DNA of 64,000 bases from assembly GCF_000344155.1 (NCBI RefSeq), contig NZ_BAOQ01000018.1:48003-112002 (forward strand), given 5' to 3'. Of the stretch, positions 33,019 through 41,623 are shown piece by piece; position 1 is the stretch's first letter, and every line of letters begins with the position of its first letter. The notes below the pieces were generated by a model. The model saw only the letters and a list, made by a program, of their open reading frames with translations, ran no database searches and was not told where the DNA came from. The stretch is from Gordonia paraffinivorans NBRC 108238 (GTDB taxonomy: Bacteria; Actinomycetota; Actinomycetes; Mycobacteriales; Mycobacteriaceae). The position numbers and the translations under genes are program-made.

Positions 33019-34256
33019 CGTGCCATCTTCTCAAGACTCGAGGTGAGGCGTCGAACGCCTTCGTCGATCCGGTCCGGGGTGCTCGAGGCGAAGCACAGGC
33101 GCATCGAGTTGCGGAAGCGGCCGCCCGGTGAGAGTGCCGGCCCGGGGATGAACGCGACGCCGTCGGCGAGCGCGACCTCGAAGAGCTCGCGGGTGTCGAT
33201 CTCGGCGAACTCCTCCTGCAGCGTCACCCACAGGAAGAAGCCGCCCTCGGGATCGGTGGTGGTGACCCGGTCGCCGAGATGGCGTGCGATGGCGTCGAGC
33301 ATCGCGTCCTTGCGCTCGCGGTAGAGCGTGCGGATGCCGGCGAGGTGGTCCTCCAGGCCGCCGCGGGCGATGTACTCGGCGACGATGTGTTGGTTGGGGA
33401 CGTTGGTGCAGGTGTCCATGGCCTGCTTGCCGTTGATGAGCAGCTGCCGAAGGGAGGGATCGGCGTCGACCCAGCCCACGCGCCAGCCCGGCGCCAGGAT
33501 CTTGGAGAACGTCCGCACCGAGAAGACGAGCGGATCGCCCGGGCTGAGGGTCTGGAACGTGGGGATGTCGGTGCCGGCGAACCGCAGCAGCCCGTAGGGA
33601 TCGTCGTCGACGACCACCGCGCCCCAGGTGTGCGCGAGGCGCAGCAGTTCGCGGCGTCGCTCCTCCGACAGCGTCACGCCGGAAGGGTTCTGGAAGGTCG
33701 GGATGGTGTAGATCGCCTTCGGCGTCTGGCGGGTGCGCGCGACGAGGTCCTCGAGCTGATCGACCTGCATGCCCTCGTCGTCGACGGGGACCTCGAGGAG
33801 CTGTGCGCCGTAGGAGAGCGCGGTCGCGCTGCCGTTGGTGTAGGTGGGGGATTCGACGACGACGAGGTCGCCGGGGTCGACGAAGAGCTTGCACGCCAGG
33901 TCGAGACCCTGCATCCCGCCGGTGGTGATGACCAGCCGATCGTGCGACGAGGGGTCCGGGGTGGTGGCCAGGTAGTCGACCAGAAGCTGGAGCAGGCGCG
34001 GTTCGCCCTCGGTGGCGCCGTAGGTGAAGGAGGTGTTGTCGAGGATCTCGCCGGCGATCTGGCGGAACTCGTCGGCGGGAACCGCCTCGTCGGCCGGGGA
34101 GCCCATCGCGAAGCGCACGATGTCGTGGGACTGGGCGGCCAGCAGCGAGGTCGACGAGTCGATCATCGAGCCGACCAGGTCTTTGGCACGACCCGCGAGC
34201 GGAAGAGTCGGGGCACTGTTGCGCACGTCGCGTGCGGTCTCGGCTGCAGTCGTCAT
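33015..34256 (-). CDS. PLP-dependent aminotransferase, class I (LysN/MocR-like fold)
   Basis: A 413-residue fold-type I aminotransferase. The Schiff-base lysine is in SVRTFSKILAPGWRVGW. YGATEGEPRLLQLLVDYL, TTGGMQGLDLACK and YTIPTFQNPSGVTLS are typical of the 2-aminoadipate aminotransferase/MocR-catalytic-domain group. No N-terminal wHTH is present, so it is an enzyme and not a MocR regulator. The ATG at 34256 has GAGG about 8 bases upstream. It lies between the M24 and M20 genes in the six-gene operon and is the operon's second aminotransferase. Confidence 0.87.
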   Translation of the reverse strand: MTTAAETARDVRNSAPTLPLAGRAKDLVGSMIDSSTSLLAAQSHDIVRFAMGSPADEAVPADEFRQIAGEILDNTSFTYGATEGEPRLLQLLVDYLATTPDPSSHDRLVITTGGMQGLDLACKLFVDPGDLVVVESPTYTNGSATALSYGAQLLEVPVDDEGMQVDQLEDLVARTRQTPKAIYTIPTFQNPSGVTLSEERRRELLRLAHTWGAVVVDDDPYGLLRFAGTDIPTFQTLSPGDPLVFSVRTFSKILAPGWRVGWVDADPSLRQLLINGKQAMDTCTNVPNQHIVAEYIARGGLEDHLAGIRTLYRERKDAMLDAIARHLGDRVTTTDPEGGFFLWVTLQEEFAEIDTRELFEVALADGVAFIPGPALSPGGRFRNSMRLCFASSTPDRIDEGVRRLTSSLEKMAR

Positions 34257-34346
34257 GTCGTGCACCTCATCTCTCCAGGCCCGGGGCGCGTCGCCGGTGC
34301 TCCGTGCAACTCGGGCCGTCGTCGGATCACTCGGTTCGGGTGATGG

Positions 34347-35540
34347 TCATTTCTGGATCAGTTCCCTCGGGAAGGAGGTGAAGCACTCGACGCCGGTGGG
34401 GCTCACCCGCACCGACTCCGAGAGTTCGAATCCGTAGTTGTCCATCCACATCCCGCAGACGATGTGGAAGGTCATGTTGGTCTCGAGGACGGTCTCGTCC
34501 TCGCTGCGGATGCTGATGGTGCGCTCGCCCCAGTCCGGCGGATAGCCGATTCCGATGGAATATCCCAGGCGCGAGGGCTTTTCGAGACCGTACTTGGCCA
34601 GTGTCCAGTTCCACGTGGAGGCTAGTTCCCGGGTGGCCACCCCGGGGCGGATCGCCTCGAGGACGTTCTCGAGGCCCTCGGCCGTCGCCTTGGCCACGTA
34701 GTCGAGGTCCTTGTGCGGGGTACCCAGCGACACGGTGCGTGCGAGCGGACAGTGATAACGGTTGTGAGCGCCGGTGAGCTCGATGACGACCGCCTCGTCC
34801 TCGACGAAAGTGCCCTGGTGCCAGGTCAGATGAGGGGTGTCGGCGGCCGCGCCCGTCGGCATCATCGGCACGATCGCCGGATAGTCGCCGCCGTAGTCCG
34901 GCGTACCGGTGATCTGCGCCTGCGAGATCGCTGCGGCCGCATCACATTGGCGCACACCGACGTCGATGGTGTCGATCGCCGCGCGCATGGCCTCGGTGCA
35001 CACCTCGCCGGCGTGACGCATCAGCTCGACCTCGGCGTCGGACTTCACCGACCGCACCCAGTTGACCAGTTCGAAGCAGTCGACGAGCTTCCACTCCGGG
35101 ATCGCGTTGAACAGCGCGCGATAGGCCTTGGGCGAGAAGAAGTGCGAGTCCATCTCGAGTCCGACGGAGCCGTTGCGCGACGCCGGTGCGATGAGGTGGC
35201 GCTGCCGAAGGGACCAGGCCACCCAGTCGAAGGGATGGACGTGCGGGCGGTGCACGTAGCTCTCGGGATATCCGACGATCTGCTCGTCGGGCAACCAGGT
35301 GGTGCGATGGGCGCCATGGGCGTCCATCTCGCGGGCGTAGAAGACCATCTCGCCCTCGATGGGCACGAACAGCAGCTGCGGGGTGTAGAACGACCAGGCG
35401 TTGTAGCCGATGAGGTAGAAGATGTTCGCCGGGTCGGTGACGACGATCGCGGACAACCCCTGACGGTCCATGCGCTCACGGACCCGCGTCAGGCGCTGTT
35501 CGTACTCGCTGTCGGTGAACAGCTGGGTACCGAGATACAT
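34347..35540 (-). CDS. M24-fold hydrolase without metal ligands, ectoine hydrolase (DoeA/EutD)-like
   Basis: A 397-residue pita-bread-fold protein with a creatinase-type N-domain (TDPANIFYLIGYNAWSFYTP). Of the five metal ligands of aminopeptidase P, only the last Glu appears kept: the two Asp positions are E254 (VVIELTGAH) and P265 (HCPLART), the His is lost and the first Glu is V361. It is therefore a metal-free creatinase/DoeA-type hydrolase, not a peptidase. GYSIGIGYPPDWGER (326-340) resembles ectoine hydrolases as I recall them. The predicted reaction is hydrolytic ring opening of ectoine or a similar cyclic amidine to an N-acyl diamino acid. Length is that of DoeA. Confidence 0.8.
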   Translation of the reverse strand: MYLGTQLFTDSEYEQRLTRVRERMDRQGLSAIVVTDPANIFYLIGYNAWSFYTPQLLFVPIEGEMVFYAREMDAHGAHRTTWLPDEQIVGYPESYVHRPHVHPFDWVAWSLRQRHLIAPASRNGSVGLEMDSHFFSPKAYRALFNAIPEWKLVDCFELVNWVRSVKSDAEVELMRHAGEVCTEAMRAAIDTIDVGVRQCDAAAAISQAQITGTPDYGGDYPAIVPMMPTGAAADTPHLTWHQGTFVEDEAVVIELTGAHNRYHCPLARTVSLGTPHKDLDYVAKATAEGLENVLEAIRPGVATRELASTWNWTLAKYGLEKPSRLGYSIGIGYPPDWGERTISIRSEDETVLETNMTFHIVCGMWMDNYGFELSESVRVSPTGVECFTSFPRELIQK

Positions 35541-35655
35541 GGGCTGCTCCTCACCGGGATCAGGGGTCGTCGGCGTCGGTGTTCTGATGGGCTGCGGTTC
35601 GAGGTCGCGGTGTCTTCACGACGGTGCTCGACGCCTGGGCTCGCCGGCCCGGGCC

Positions 35656-37161
35656 TCAGCGTCGGATCGGGGTCGCCGTGTACTTCATGTCGAGGAACTC
35701 CTCGATGCCCACACGGCCGCCCTCACGGCCGAGGCCGGACTCCTTGACCCCGCCGAACGGAGCTGCCGGGTTCGACACTATCCCGGTGTTGACCCCGACC
35801 ATACCGGCTTCGAGCGCGGCCGACAGGCGAGCGCAGCGATCGACGTCCTGGCTGAACAGGTATGCGACCAGGCCCCACCGGGTGTCGTTGGCGAGGGCGA
35901 TGACCTCGTCGTCGGCGGCGGGGTCGTCGGGGCGCCCGGCGTCGCCGAAGGGGATGATCGCCGCGACCGGGCCGAAGATCTCGGTGCGCACCAGATCGGC
36001 GTCGAGGCCGACCCCGGTGAGCACGGTGGGCGGATAGAAGTATCCCGGTCCGTCGAGCGCCCGTCCGCCGCAGGAGACCCTCGCGCCCTTCGCCACGGCG
36101 TCGTCGACGAGTGAGGCGACCTTCTCGACCGCCTTCGGTTCGACGAGCGGGCCGACCTGGGTGCCCTCGGCGGCACCGTCGCCGACCTTCAGCGCCGCCA
36201 TCTTCGCGGTGAACGCCTCGGTGAACTCGTCGATCACGCTGCGGTGCACGAAGACCCGGTTGGCCGCGGTGCAGGCCTGGCCGATGTTGCGCATCTTCGC
36301 GAGCATGAGACCGTCGACGGCGCGGGGGATGTCGGCGTCGGCGCACACGATGAACGGGGCATTCCCGCCGAGTTCCATCGAGGTCCGCATGACGGTGCCG
36401 GCGGCCTGGCGCAGCAGAATCTTCCCGACCTCGGTCGACCCGGTGAAGCTGATCTTGCGGGCCAGTCCGCTCTCCATCCACTCGGTGACCACCGCGGACG
36501 GGTTCGAGGTGGTGACGACGTTGAGGACGCCGGCGGGCAGCCCCGCCTCGACGAGGATGTCGGCGAGCAGCAGGGTGGTGAGCGGCGTCAGCTCGGCGGG
36601 CTTGAGCACCATCGTGCAACCCGCCGCGATCGCGGGACCGATCTTGCGGGTGCCCATCGCCAGCGGGAAGTTCCACGGGGTGATGAGGATGCACGGACCG
36701 ACCGGCTGACGGCTCACCACGATGCGATGCCCGCCGTCACCGGTGGTGGTGTGGTCGCCGCCGATGCGGACGGCCTCCTCGGCGAACCAGCGGAAGAACT
36801 CGGCGCCGTAGGCGACCTCGCCCCTGGCCTCTGCCAGCGGCTTGCCCATCTCCGCGGTCATCACCGCGGCGATCTCGTCGGTGCGTTCGACGATGAGCTG
36901 GTACGCGCGATAGAGGATCTCGCGTCGGCTGCGCGGCGAGGTCGCCGCCCACTCCGCCTGGTGCGCCGCCGCGACCTCGATGGCGCGCCGTGCGTCGGAG
37001 GCGTCGGCGTCGGCGACACGCGCCAGCACCTCCTCGGTGGCCGGGTTGACGACCTCGAACCGGTCGCCGGAGGCGGCGGGGACCCACCGGCCGTCGACGA
37101 AGAGATCGGTGTGGACCGACGAGAGGGTCTCGCGGACGGGGGAATCGGCGACTGAGGTCAT
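35656..37161 (-). CDS. gabD: NAD(P)-dependent aldehyde dehydrogenase, succinate-semialdehyde type (GabD/DoeC-like)
   Basis: A 501-residue ALDH-superfamily enzyme oxidising a semialdehyde to a carboxylate. It has ITPWNFPLAM, the catalytic Glu in MELGGNAPFIV and the catalytic Cys in NIGQACTAANRV, plus EIFGPVAAI and the C-terminal GLGREGG. The closest remembered group is succinate-semialdehyde dehydrogenase, which also contains aspartate-semialdehyde-oxidising DoeC. Its ATG overlaps the stop of the FAD/Fe-S gene. In the operon it would finish the carbon chain after transamination. Confidence 0.9.
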   Translation of the reverse strand: MTSVADSPVRETLSSVHTDLFVDGRWVPAASGDRFEVVNPATEEVLARVADADASDARRAIEVAAAHQAEWAATSPRSRREILYRAYQLIVERTDEIAAVMTAEMGKPLAEARGEVAYGAEFFRWFAEEAVRIGGDHTTTGDGGHRIVVSRQPVGPCILITPWNFPLAMGTRKIGPAIAAGCTMVLKPAELTPLTTLLLADILVEAGLPAGVLNVVTTSNPSAVVTEWMESGLARKISFTGSTEVGKILLRQAAGTVMRTSMELGGNAPFIVCADADIPRAVDGLMLAKMRNIGQACTAANRVFVHRSVIDEFTEAFTAKMAALKVGDGAAEGTQVGPLVEPKAVEKVASLVDDAVAKGARVSCGGRALDGPGYFYPPTVLTGVGLDADLVRTEIFGPVAAIIPFGDAGRPDDPAADDEVIALANDTRWGLVAYLFSQDVDRCARLSAALEAGMVGVNTGIVSNPAAPFGGVKESGLGREGGRVGIEEFLDMKYTATPIRR

Positions 37162-40100
37162 GATCGGGCGCTCCTCGATGGGGGTGTGGGGTTCTTCGGT
37201 GTCGGGTTGTCGGCGGTTGCCCGGGTGAGAAGTTCGGCCAGATGGACGCCACGCACGTCACGTGCGCCGGCGAGGTCGTCGTCGACGGCGGCGACATGCT
37301 CGACCGCCATCGCGCAGCTGAACCCGTCGGTGACGATCGGGCGTCGGGGGTCGTCGCGGAGGGCGGGGGCGAGGGCGTTCTCGGCCACCGCGATGCTCAC
37401 CTCGTAGTGACCCTTCTCGAAGCCGAAATTGCCTGCCACACCGCAGCATCCCTCGGCGGCGTGGACCTCGACGCCGAGACGTTCGAGCGCGGCGACGCCG
37501 CTGCGCGCGCCGAACACCGCGTACTCGTGGCAGTGCGTCTGCAGCGTCACCGAGTCGGGCAGCGCCGGCGGCCGCCAACCGGCGTCGAGCAGGGTCGGCA
37601 GGTACGACGCGAAGCTGCGGACCCGGGCGGCGACGCGACGAGCGGCGTCGGTGGCCACCAGTTCGGGGAGATCGTTCGCGAGCGCGGCCGCGCAACTGGG
37701 TTCGGGCAGCACGATGGGCCGGTCGGTGCCGTCGTCGAGGTTCTCGGCGGTTCGTCGCAGGGTGCGTTCGGCCTTGCCCAACTGGCCGGTGGAGATCCAG
37801 GTGAGGCCGCAGCAGTTGTCCGCGGTGCAACCCACCCGGTCGCCGGTCGCGCCGAGGACCTCGGCAGCAGCCGAGGCGACGTGCGGCCGGAACGCCTTGG
37901 TGAACGAGTCGACGAACAGGATGACCTGCGAGTCCGCCGACACCTCCGGCAACGCGTCGAGGTGGGTTCGGCGGGCGCGGCGGGTCGCGAAGGCCGGCAT
38001 CGTGCGGCGCGGATCGAGGCCGCCGGCCCGTGCCGCGAGGCGGCCGAGCCCGGACGACAAGGCACGGTTGATCAGCGGCGCGGCCGCGCCCGCGGCCGAC
38101 AGCCACGCGGGCATCCAGCCCAGCGAGTAGTGCGACAACGGGCGCACGCGCCGCCGGTAATGGTGATGGAAGAACTCCGATTTGTAGGTCGCCATGTCGA
38201 CGCCGGTCGGGCAGTCGGTGGAGCACGCCTTGCAGGACAGGCAGAGTTCGAGGGCCTCGCGGACCTCGGGCGAGCGCCAACCCTCGTCGACCGACGGGGC
38301 CGTGCGCACCATGTCCTGCAGGACGCGGGCACGCCCGCGCGTGGAGTCCTTCTCGTCGCGCGTCGCCCGGTAGCTGGGGCACATCACGCCGGTCGTGTCG
38401 GCGCGGCAACGCCCGACGCCGATGCAGCCCTGCACAGCATGGACGAAGGGGTCGAGGAGGGACAACTCGGAAGCGCCCCCGGAATCCGCTCCCGGTGGCG
38501 TGGCGGATGACGTGGTGTCGCCGGCCCCGCTGCCGAGGGCGGTTTCCGGGGGAGCCTCTCGGTGGGGCCGGCCGAGGCCGAAGGCGGTCGGCCAGGTGCG
38601 CTGCGGCACGTCGGCCAGCGCGAGGTCGGCGGTGATCGACGGCGGATCGACGATGCTGCCCGGGTTGAGCGCGCCGGCCGGGTCCCAGATCTCCTTGAAC
38701 CGGGCGAACGCGCCCATCATCGCGGGGGAGTACATGAGCGGCAGCAGCGACGACCGGGCGCGGCCGTCACCGTGCTCGCCGGACAATGAACCGCCATGCC
38801 GGACAACGAGTTCCGCGGCGTCCGAGCAGAACCGCTCCATGACTGCGCGGCCCTCGGGGGTGCGCAGGTCGAAGGTGATGCGGACATGCATGCACCCGGC
38901 GCCGAAATGGCCGTACATGACGCCGGTCAGGCCGTGATGTTCCAGGAGTCCGGCGAACTCGTCGAGATAGTCCGCCAGACGTTCGGGGGCGACGGCCGCG
39001 TCCTCCCACCCCGGCCAGGACTCGTATCCGCTGCCTGCGTTCTCGTCGTCGGGATCGGCGAGACGCGAGGAGAGTCCGGCGCCGTCCTCACGGACCCGCC
39101 ACAGCGCCTTGCGGCGTGCCGGGTCGTCGACGACGGTCGCGTCGATCATGCGCCCCTGTGCGCGCAGATGGTCGAGGAGCCGCTTGGCCGTGGCCGGGAC
39201 ATCTGATTCGCCCTGCGCCTGAGCGCTTTCGGAGTCGACGTCGATGAACAGCCACGCCTGCCCCGCGGGAAGTCCCGCGACGGTGTCGCGTCCGCGCCGG
39301 GCGGCCATGGTGGCGACGATCTTCTCGTCGATGCCCTCGATCGCCGACGGCGCGAACGGCAGGATCGCCGGCACATCGCGCGCGGCGTCGGAGGGGGAGC
39401 GGTACCCGACGCACAGCAGCAGCTGGGAGGTCGCGACGGGGACGAGCCGCACCTTCGCCGACACCACGATGGCGCAGGTGCCCTCGCTGCCGACGAGCGC
39501 GCGGGCGACGTCGAAGCCGTTCTCCGGCAGCAGGTGTGCGAGGTGGTACCCCGACACCTGGCGGGGGATCGTCTCGAGTTCGGTGCGCAGGATCGCCAGG
39601 TTCTCCGCGGCGAGGTCCTTCAGCGCGTCGGCGATCTCGGCGGCGCGTGCCGCGGCGGCGCGATCGTCCGGGTCGGTGGCGTACAGGCCGTCGCGGGTGG
39701 CGGTGAGCAGCAGGCCGTCGGAGGTGACCAGGTGCACCTCGACGACGTGATCGCTGGTGCGTCCGTAGCGCACCGAGTGGTTGCCGCAGGCGTCGTTGCC
39801 GATCGCCCCGCCGAGCGTCGCACGCGATGCCGACGACGGATCCGGGGCGAATGTGAGCCGTCCGTCCGTGGCCTTCCTGGCCTCGGCGGCGAGGGTGGTG
39901 AGCACGATGCCCGACCCGGCGACCGCGGTGGCCGTCTCGGCGTCGACCGAGATGACGCGGTTCATGTGACGGGACAGGTCGATGACGACGCCACGGCCGA
40001 TCGCGTTGCCCGCCATGGACGTTCCGCCGCCTCGGGCGACGATCGGGATGCCTGCCCGGCGGCACGTCCGCACGATCGCGGCGACATCCTGCGCCGATCG

Positions 40101-40223
40101 CGGAAAGGTCACCGCCACGGGCGGAATGCGGTAGTTGGAGGCGTCGTAGGAGTATTCGGCGATCCGGCGCGGTGATGCGTCGGCATCGATGCCGAGTACG
40201 ACGAGTTCGGTCGCGATGTCCAC
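37158..40223 (-). CDS. FAD-binding and Fe-S fusion dehydrogenase (D-lactate / D-2-hydroxyacid type)
   Basis: A 1021-residue fusion. Residues about 30-260 are the FAD_binding_4 (PCMH/VAO) domain (IVARGGGTSMAGNAIGRGVVI, GGAIGNDACGNHSVRYG), followed by the FAD-oxidase C domain (YGHFGAGCMHVRI). Near residue 600 comes a ferredoxin-like segment with cysteines in CIGVGRCRADTTGVMCPSY and CLSCKACSTDCPTGVD. The C-terminus has two CCG-type modules (DNCCGLTW, EGCCGVAGNFG). Such proteins oxidise D-lactate, glycolate or D-2-hydroxyglutarate and pass electrons to quinone. It starts 4 bp after the class III aminotransferase stop. The exact 2-hydroxyacid is unknown. Confidence 0.88.
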   Translation of the reverse strand: MDIATELVVLGIDADASPRRIAEYSYDASNYRIPPVAVTFPRSAQDVAAIVRTCRRAGIPIVARGGGTSMAGNAIGRGVVIDLSRHMNRVISVDAETATAVAGSGIVLTTLAAEARKATDGRLTFAPDPSSASRATLGGAIGNDACGNHSVRYGRTSDHVVEVHLVTSDGLLLTATRDGLYATDPDDRAAAARAAEIADALKDLAAENLAILRTELETIPRQVSGYHLAHLLPENGFDVARALVGSEGTCAIVVSAKVRLVPVATSQLLLCVGYRSPSDAARDVPAILPFAPSAIEGIDEKIVATMAARRGRDTVAGLPAGQAWLFIDVDSESAQAQGESDVPATAKRLLDHLRAQGRMIDATVVDDPARRKALWRVREDGAGLSSRLADPDDENAGSGYESWPGWEDAAVAPERLADYLDEFAGLLEHHGLTGVMYGHFGAGCMHVRITFDLRTPEGRAVMERFCSDAAELVVRHGGSLSGEHGDGRARSSLLPLMYSPAMMGAFARFKEIWDPAGALNPGSIVDPPSITADLALADVPQRTWPTAFGLGRPHREAPPETALGSGAGDTTSSATPPGADSGGASELSLLDPFVHAVQGCIGVGRCRADTTGVMCPSYRATRDEKDSTRGRARVLQDMVRTAPSVDEGWRSPEVREALELCLSCKACSTDCPTGVDMATYKSEFFHHHYRRRVRPLSHYSLGWMPAWLSAAGAAAPLINRALSSGLGRLAARAGGLDPRRTMPAFATRRARRTHLDALPEVSADSQVILFVDSFTKAFRPHVASAAAEVLGATGDRVGCTADNCCGLTWISTGQLGKAERTLRRTAENLDDGTDRPIVLPEPSCAAALANDLPELVATDAARRVAARVRSFASYLPTLLDAGWRPPALPDSVTLQTHCHEYAVFGARSGVAALERLGVEVHAAEGCCGVAGNFGFEKGHYEVSIAVAENALAPALRDDPRRPIVTDGFSCAMAVEHVAAVDDDLAGARDVRGVHLAELLTRATADNPTPKNPTPPSRSARS

Positions 40224-40227
40224 CGGC

Positions 40228-41535
40228 CTAACCTAGTGCGGCGTCGAGCGCCGCACCGAACCGGGCGACGCCGAGATCGATCTCCTCGGCGGTGACGACC
40301 AGGGCCGGGATGAGGCGCACCACGTTCGCCGCCGGGCCGCAGGTCAGGGTCAGCAGGCCCTGCTCGGTGGTCGCCTGCTGGACCGCGAGGGCCGCGGCGG
40401 CGTCGGGGACACGGGCGCCCGAGGCGTCCGTGGTGACGAACTCGATGCCCGCCATCAGGCCCAGGACGCGGACGTCGCCGATTCCGGCGTGCCGTGCGCA
40501 CACCTCGCGGAGGCCGTCGAGGAGCTGTTCCCCGCGGACGCGGGCGTTCTCCACCAGGTTCTCGTTCTCGATGACCTCGAGGGTGGCGATGGCGGCGGCC
40601 GCGGCCACGGCGTTGCCGCCATAGGTTCCGCCCTGCGAGCCGGGCCAGGCCTTGCTCATCAGCTCGGTCGGGGCCGCGATCGCCGAGATCGGGAAGCCGG
40701 ACGCGAGACCCTTTGCGGTGACGAGGATGTCGGGAATGAGTCCCTCGGCGTGCTGGTGGCCCCAGAACCTCCCGGTGCGACCGAAGCCGGCCTGCACCTC
40801 GTCGAGGACGAGCAGGATGCCGTGCCGGTCGGAGCGTTCGCGGAGGCCCTGCAGGAATCGGGGCGGCGTGGGCAGGTAACCGCCGTCGCCGAGCACCGGC
40901 TCGATGAGGAAGGCGGCGGTGTCGTTCGGCGCCACGCGCGACTGCAGCAGATAGTCCAGTTCGCGCAGCGCGAAGTCGACGGCGGCGTCGGTGTCCCAGC
41001 CGTAGCGGAATGCGTAGGGGAACGGGGCCATGTGCACGCCGCTCATGAGCGGGGAGAACCCGGCCGAGAACCGGGTGCCCGCGGTGGTCAGGCTCGCGGC
41101 GGCCACCGTGCGGCCGTGGAAACCGCCCTGGAAGACGATGATGTTCGGCTTGCCCGTGGCCATGCGCGCCAGCCGGATCGCGGCCTCGACGGCCTCTGAA
41201 CCGGAGTTGGCGTAGAAGACCGAGTCCAGGCCCTGCGGCAGGACGCCGCCGAGACGCCGGGTGAGTTCGAGCAGCGGCGGATGCATGACCGTCGTGTACT
41301 GCGCGTGGATCACCTTGGCGCACTGTGCCTGTGCGGCGGCGACCACGTGCGGGTGGCAGTGGCCGGTGCTGGTGACGCCGATCCCGGTGGTGAAGTCCAG
41401 ATAGTCGCGGCCGTCGGTGCCGTGGATCCAGGAGCCCTGGGCGTGTTCGACGACCACCGGCGTCGCCTGTTTCAGGGCGGGGCTCAGCGACGCGGTCTGG
41501 TCGGTGCGGAACGGGGAGTCAACGCTCGCGGTCAT
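40228..41535 (-). CDS. Class III aminotransferase (GABA / diaminobutyrate type)
   Basis: A 435-residue PLP enzyme transferring an omega-amino group to a keto acid. The family track is complete: DGRDYLDFTTGIGVTSTGHCHP, FYANSGSEAVEAAIRLAR, FHGRT, LVLDEVQAGFGRTG, the Schiff-base Lys in TAKGLASGFPISA, and the G-T-YGGN motif (GGTYGGNAVA). The best comparison is 4-aminobutyrate aminotransferase; diaminobutyrate transaminase DoeD is in the same family. It is first in the six-gene operon, 28 bp from operator site C. Confidence 0.92.
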   Translation of the reverse strand: MTASVDSPFRTDQTASLSPALKQATPVVVEHAQGSWIHGTDGRDYLDFTTGIGVTSTGHCHPHVVAAAQAQCAKVIHAQYTTVMHPPLLELTRRLGGVLPQGLDSVFYANSGSEAVEAAIRLARMATGKPNIIVFQGGFHGRTVAAASLTTAGTRFSAGFSPLMSGVHMAPFPYAFRYGWDTDAAVDFALRELDYLLQSRVAPNDTAAFLIEPVLGDGGYLPTPPRFLQGLRERSDRHGILLVLDEVQAGFGRTGRFWGHQHAEGLIPDILVTAKGLASGFPISAIAAPTELMSKAWPGSQGGTYGGNAVAAAAAIATLEVIENENLVENARVRGEQLLDGLREVCARHAGIGDVRVLGLMAGIEFVTTDASGARVPDAAAALAVQQATTEQGLLTLTCGPAANVVRLIPALVVTAEEIDLGVARFGAALDAALG

Positions 41536-41562
41536 GGGTACACCGTGACGGCCAATCGTCCG

Positions 41563-41574
41563 ATTGTCAACAAT
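41563..41574. promoter_or_regulatory. Island operator site C (ATTGT-CA-ACAAT)
   Basis: ATTGTCAACAAT lies in the 88-bp gap between the divergent class III aminotransferase and D-2-hydroxyacid dehydrogenase genes. The core equals that of site B, including the CA centre. It is placed to control the six-gene minus-strand operon and the plus-strand gene together. Confidence 0.75.
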
Positions 41575-41623
41575 TTGACAGCATCGGCGACCGTGCGGCG
41601 ATCGGCGGTTGTACGGTGGCCCC

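Noticed and set aside
33015..34256. MocR-type regulator (EnuR-like)
   Set aside because: The protein has only the aminotransferase domain; no N-terminal winged helix precedes it in frame.
34415..34435. tRNA-like T-loop sequence (AGTTCGAATCC)
   Set aside because: It lies inside the M24 coding sequence with no surrounding cloverleaf. I found no tRNA or rRNA gene in the window.
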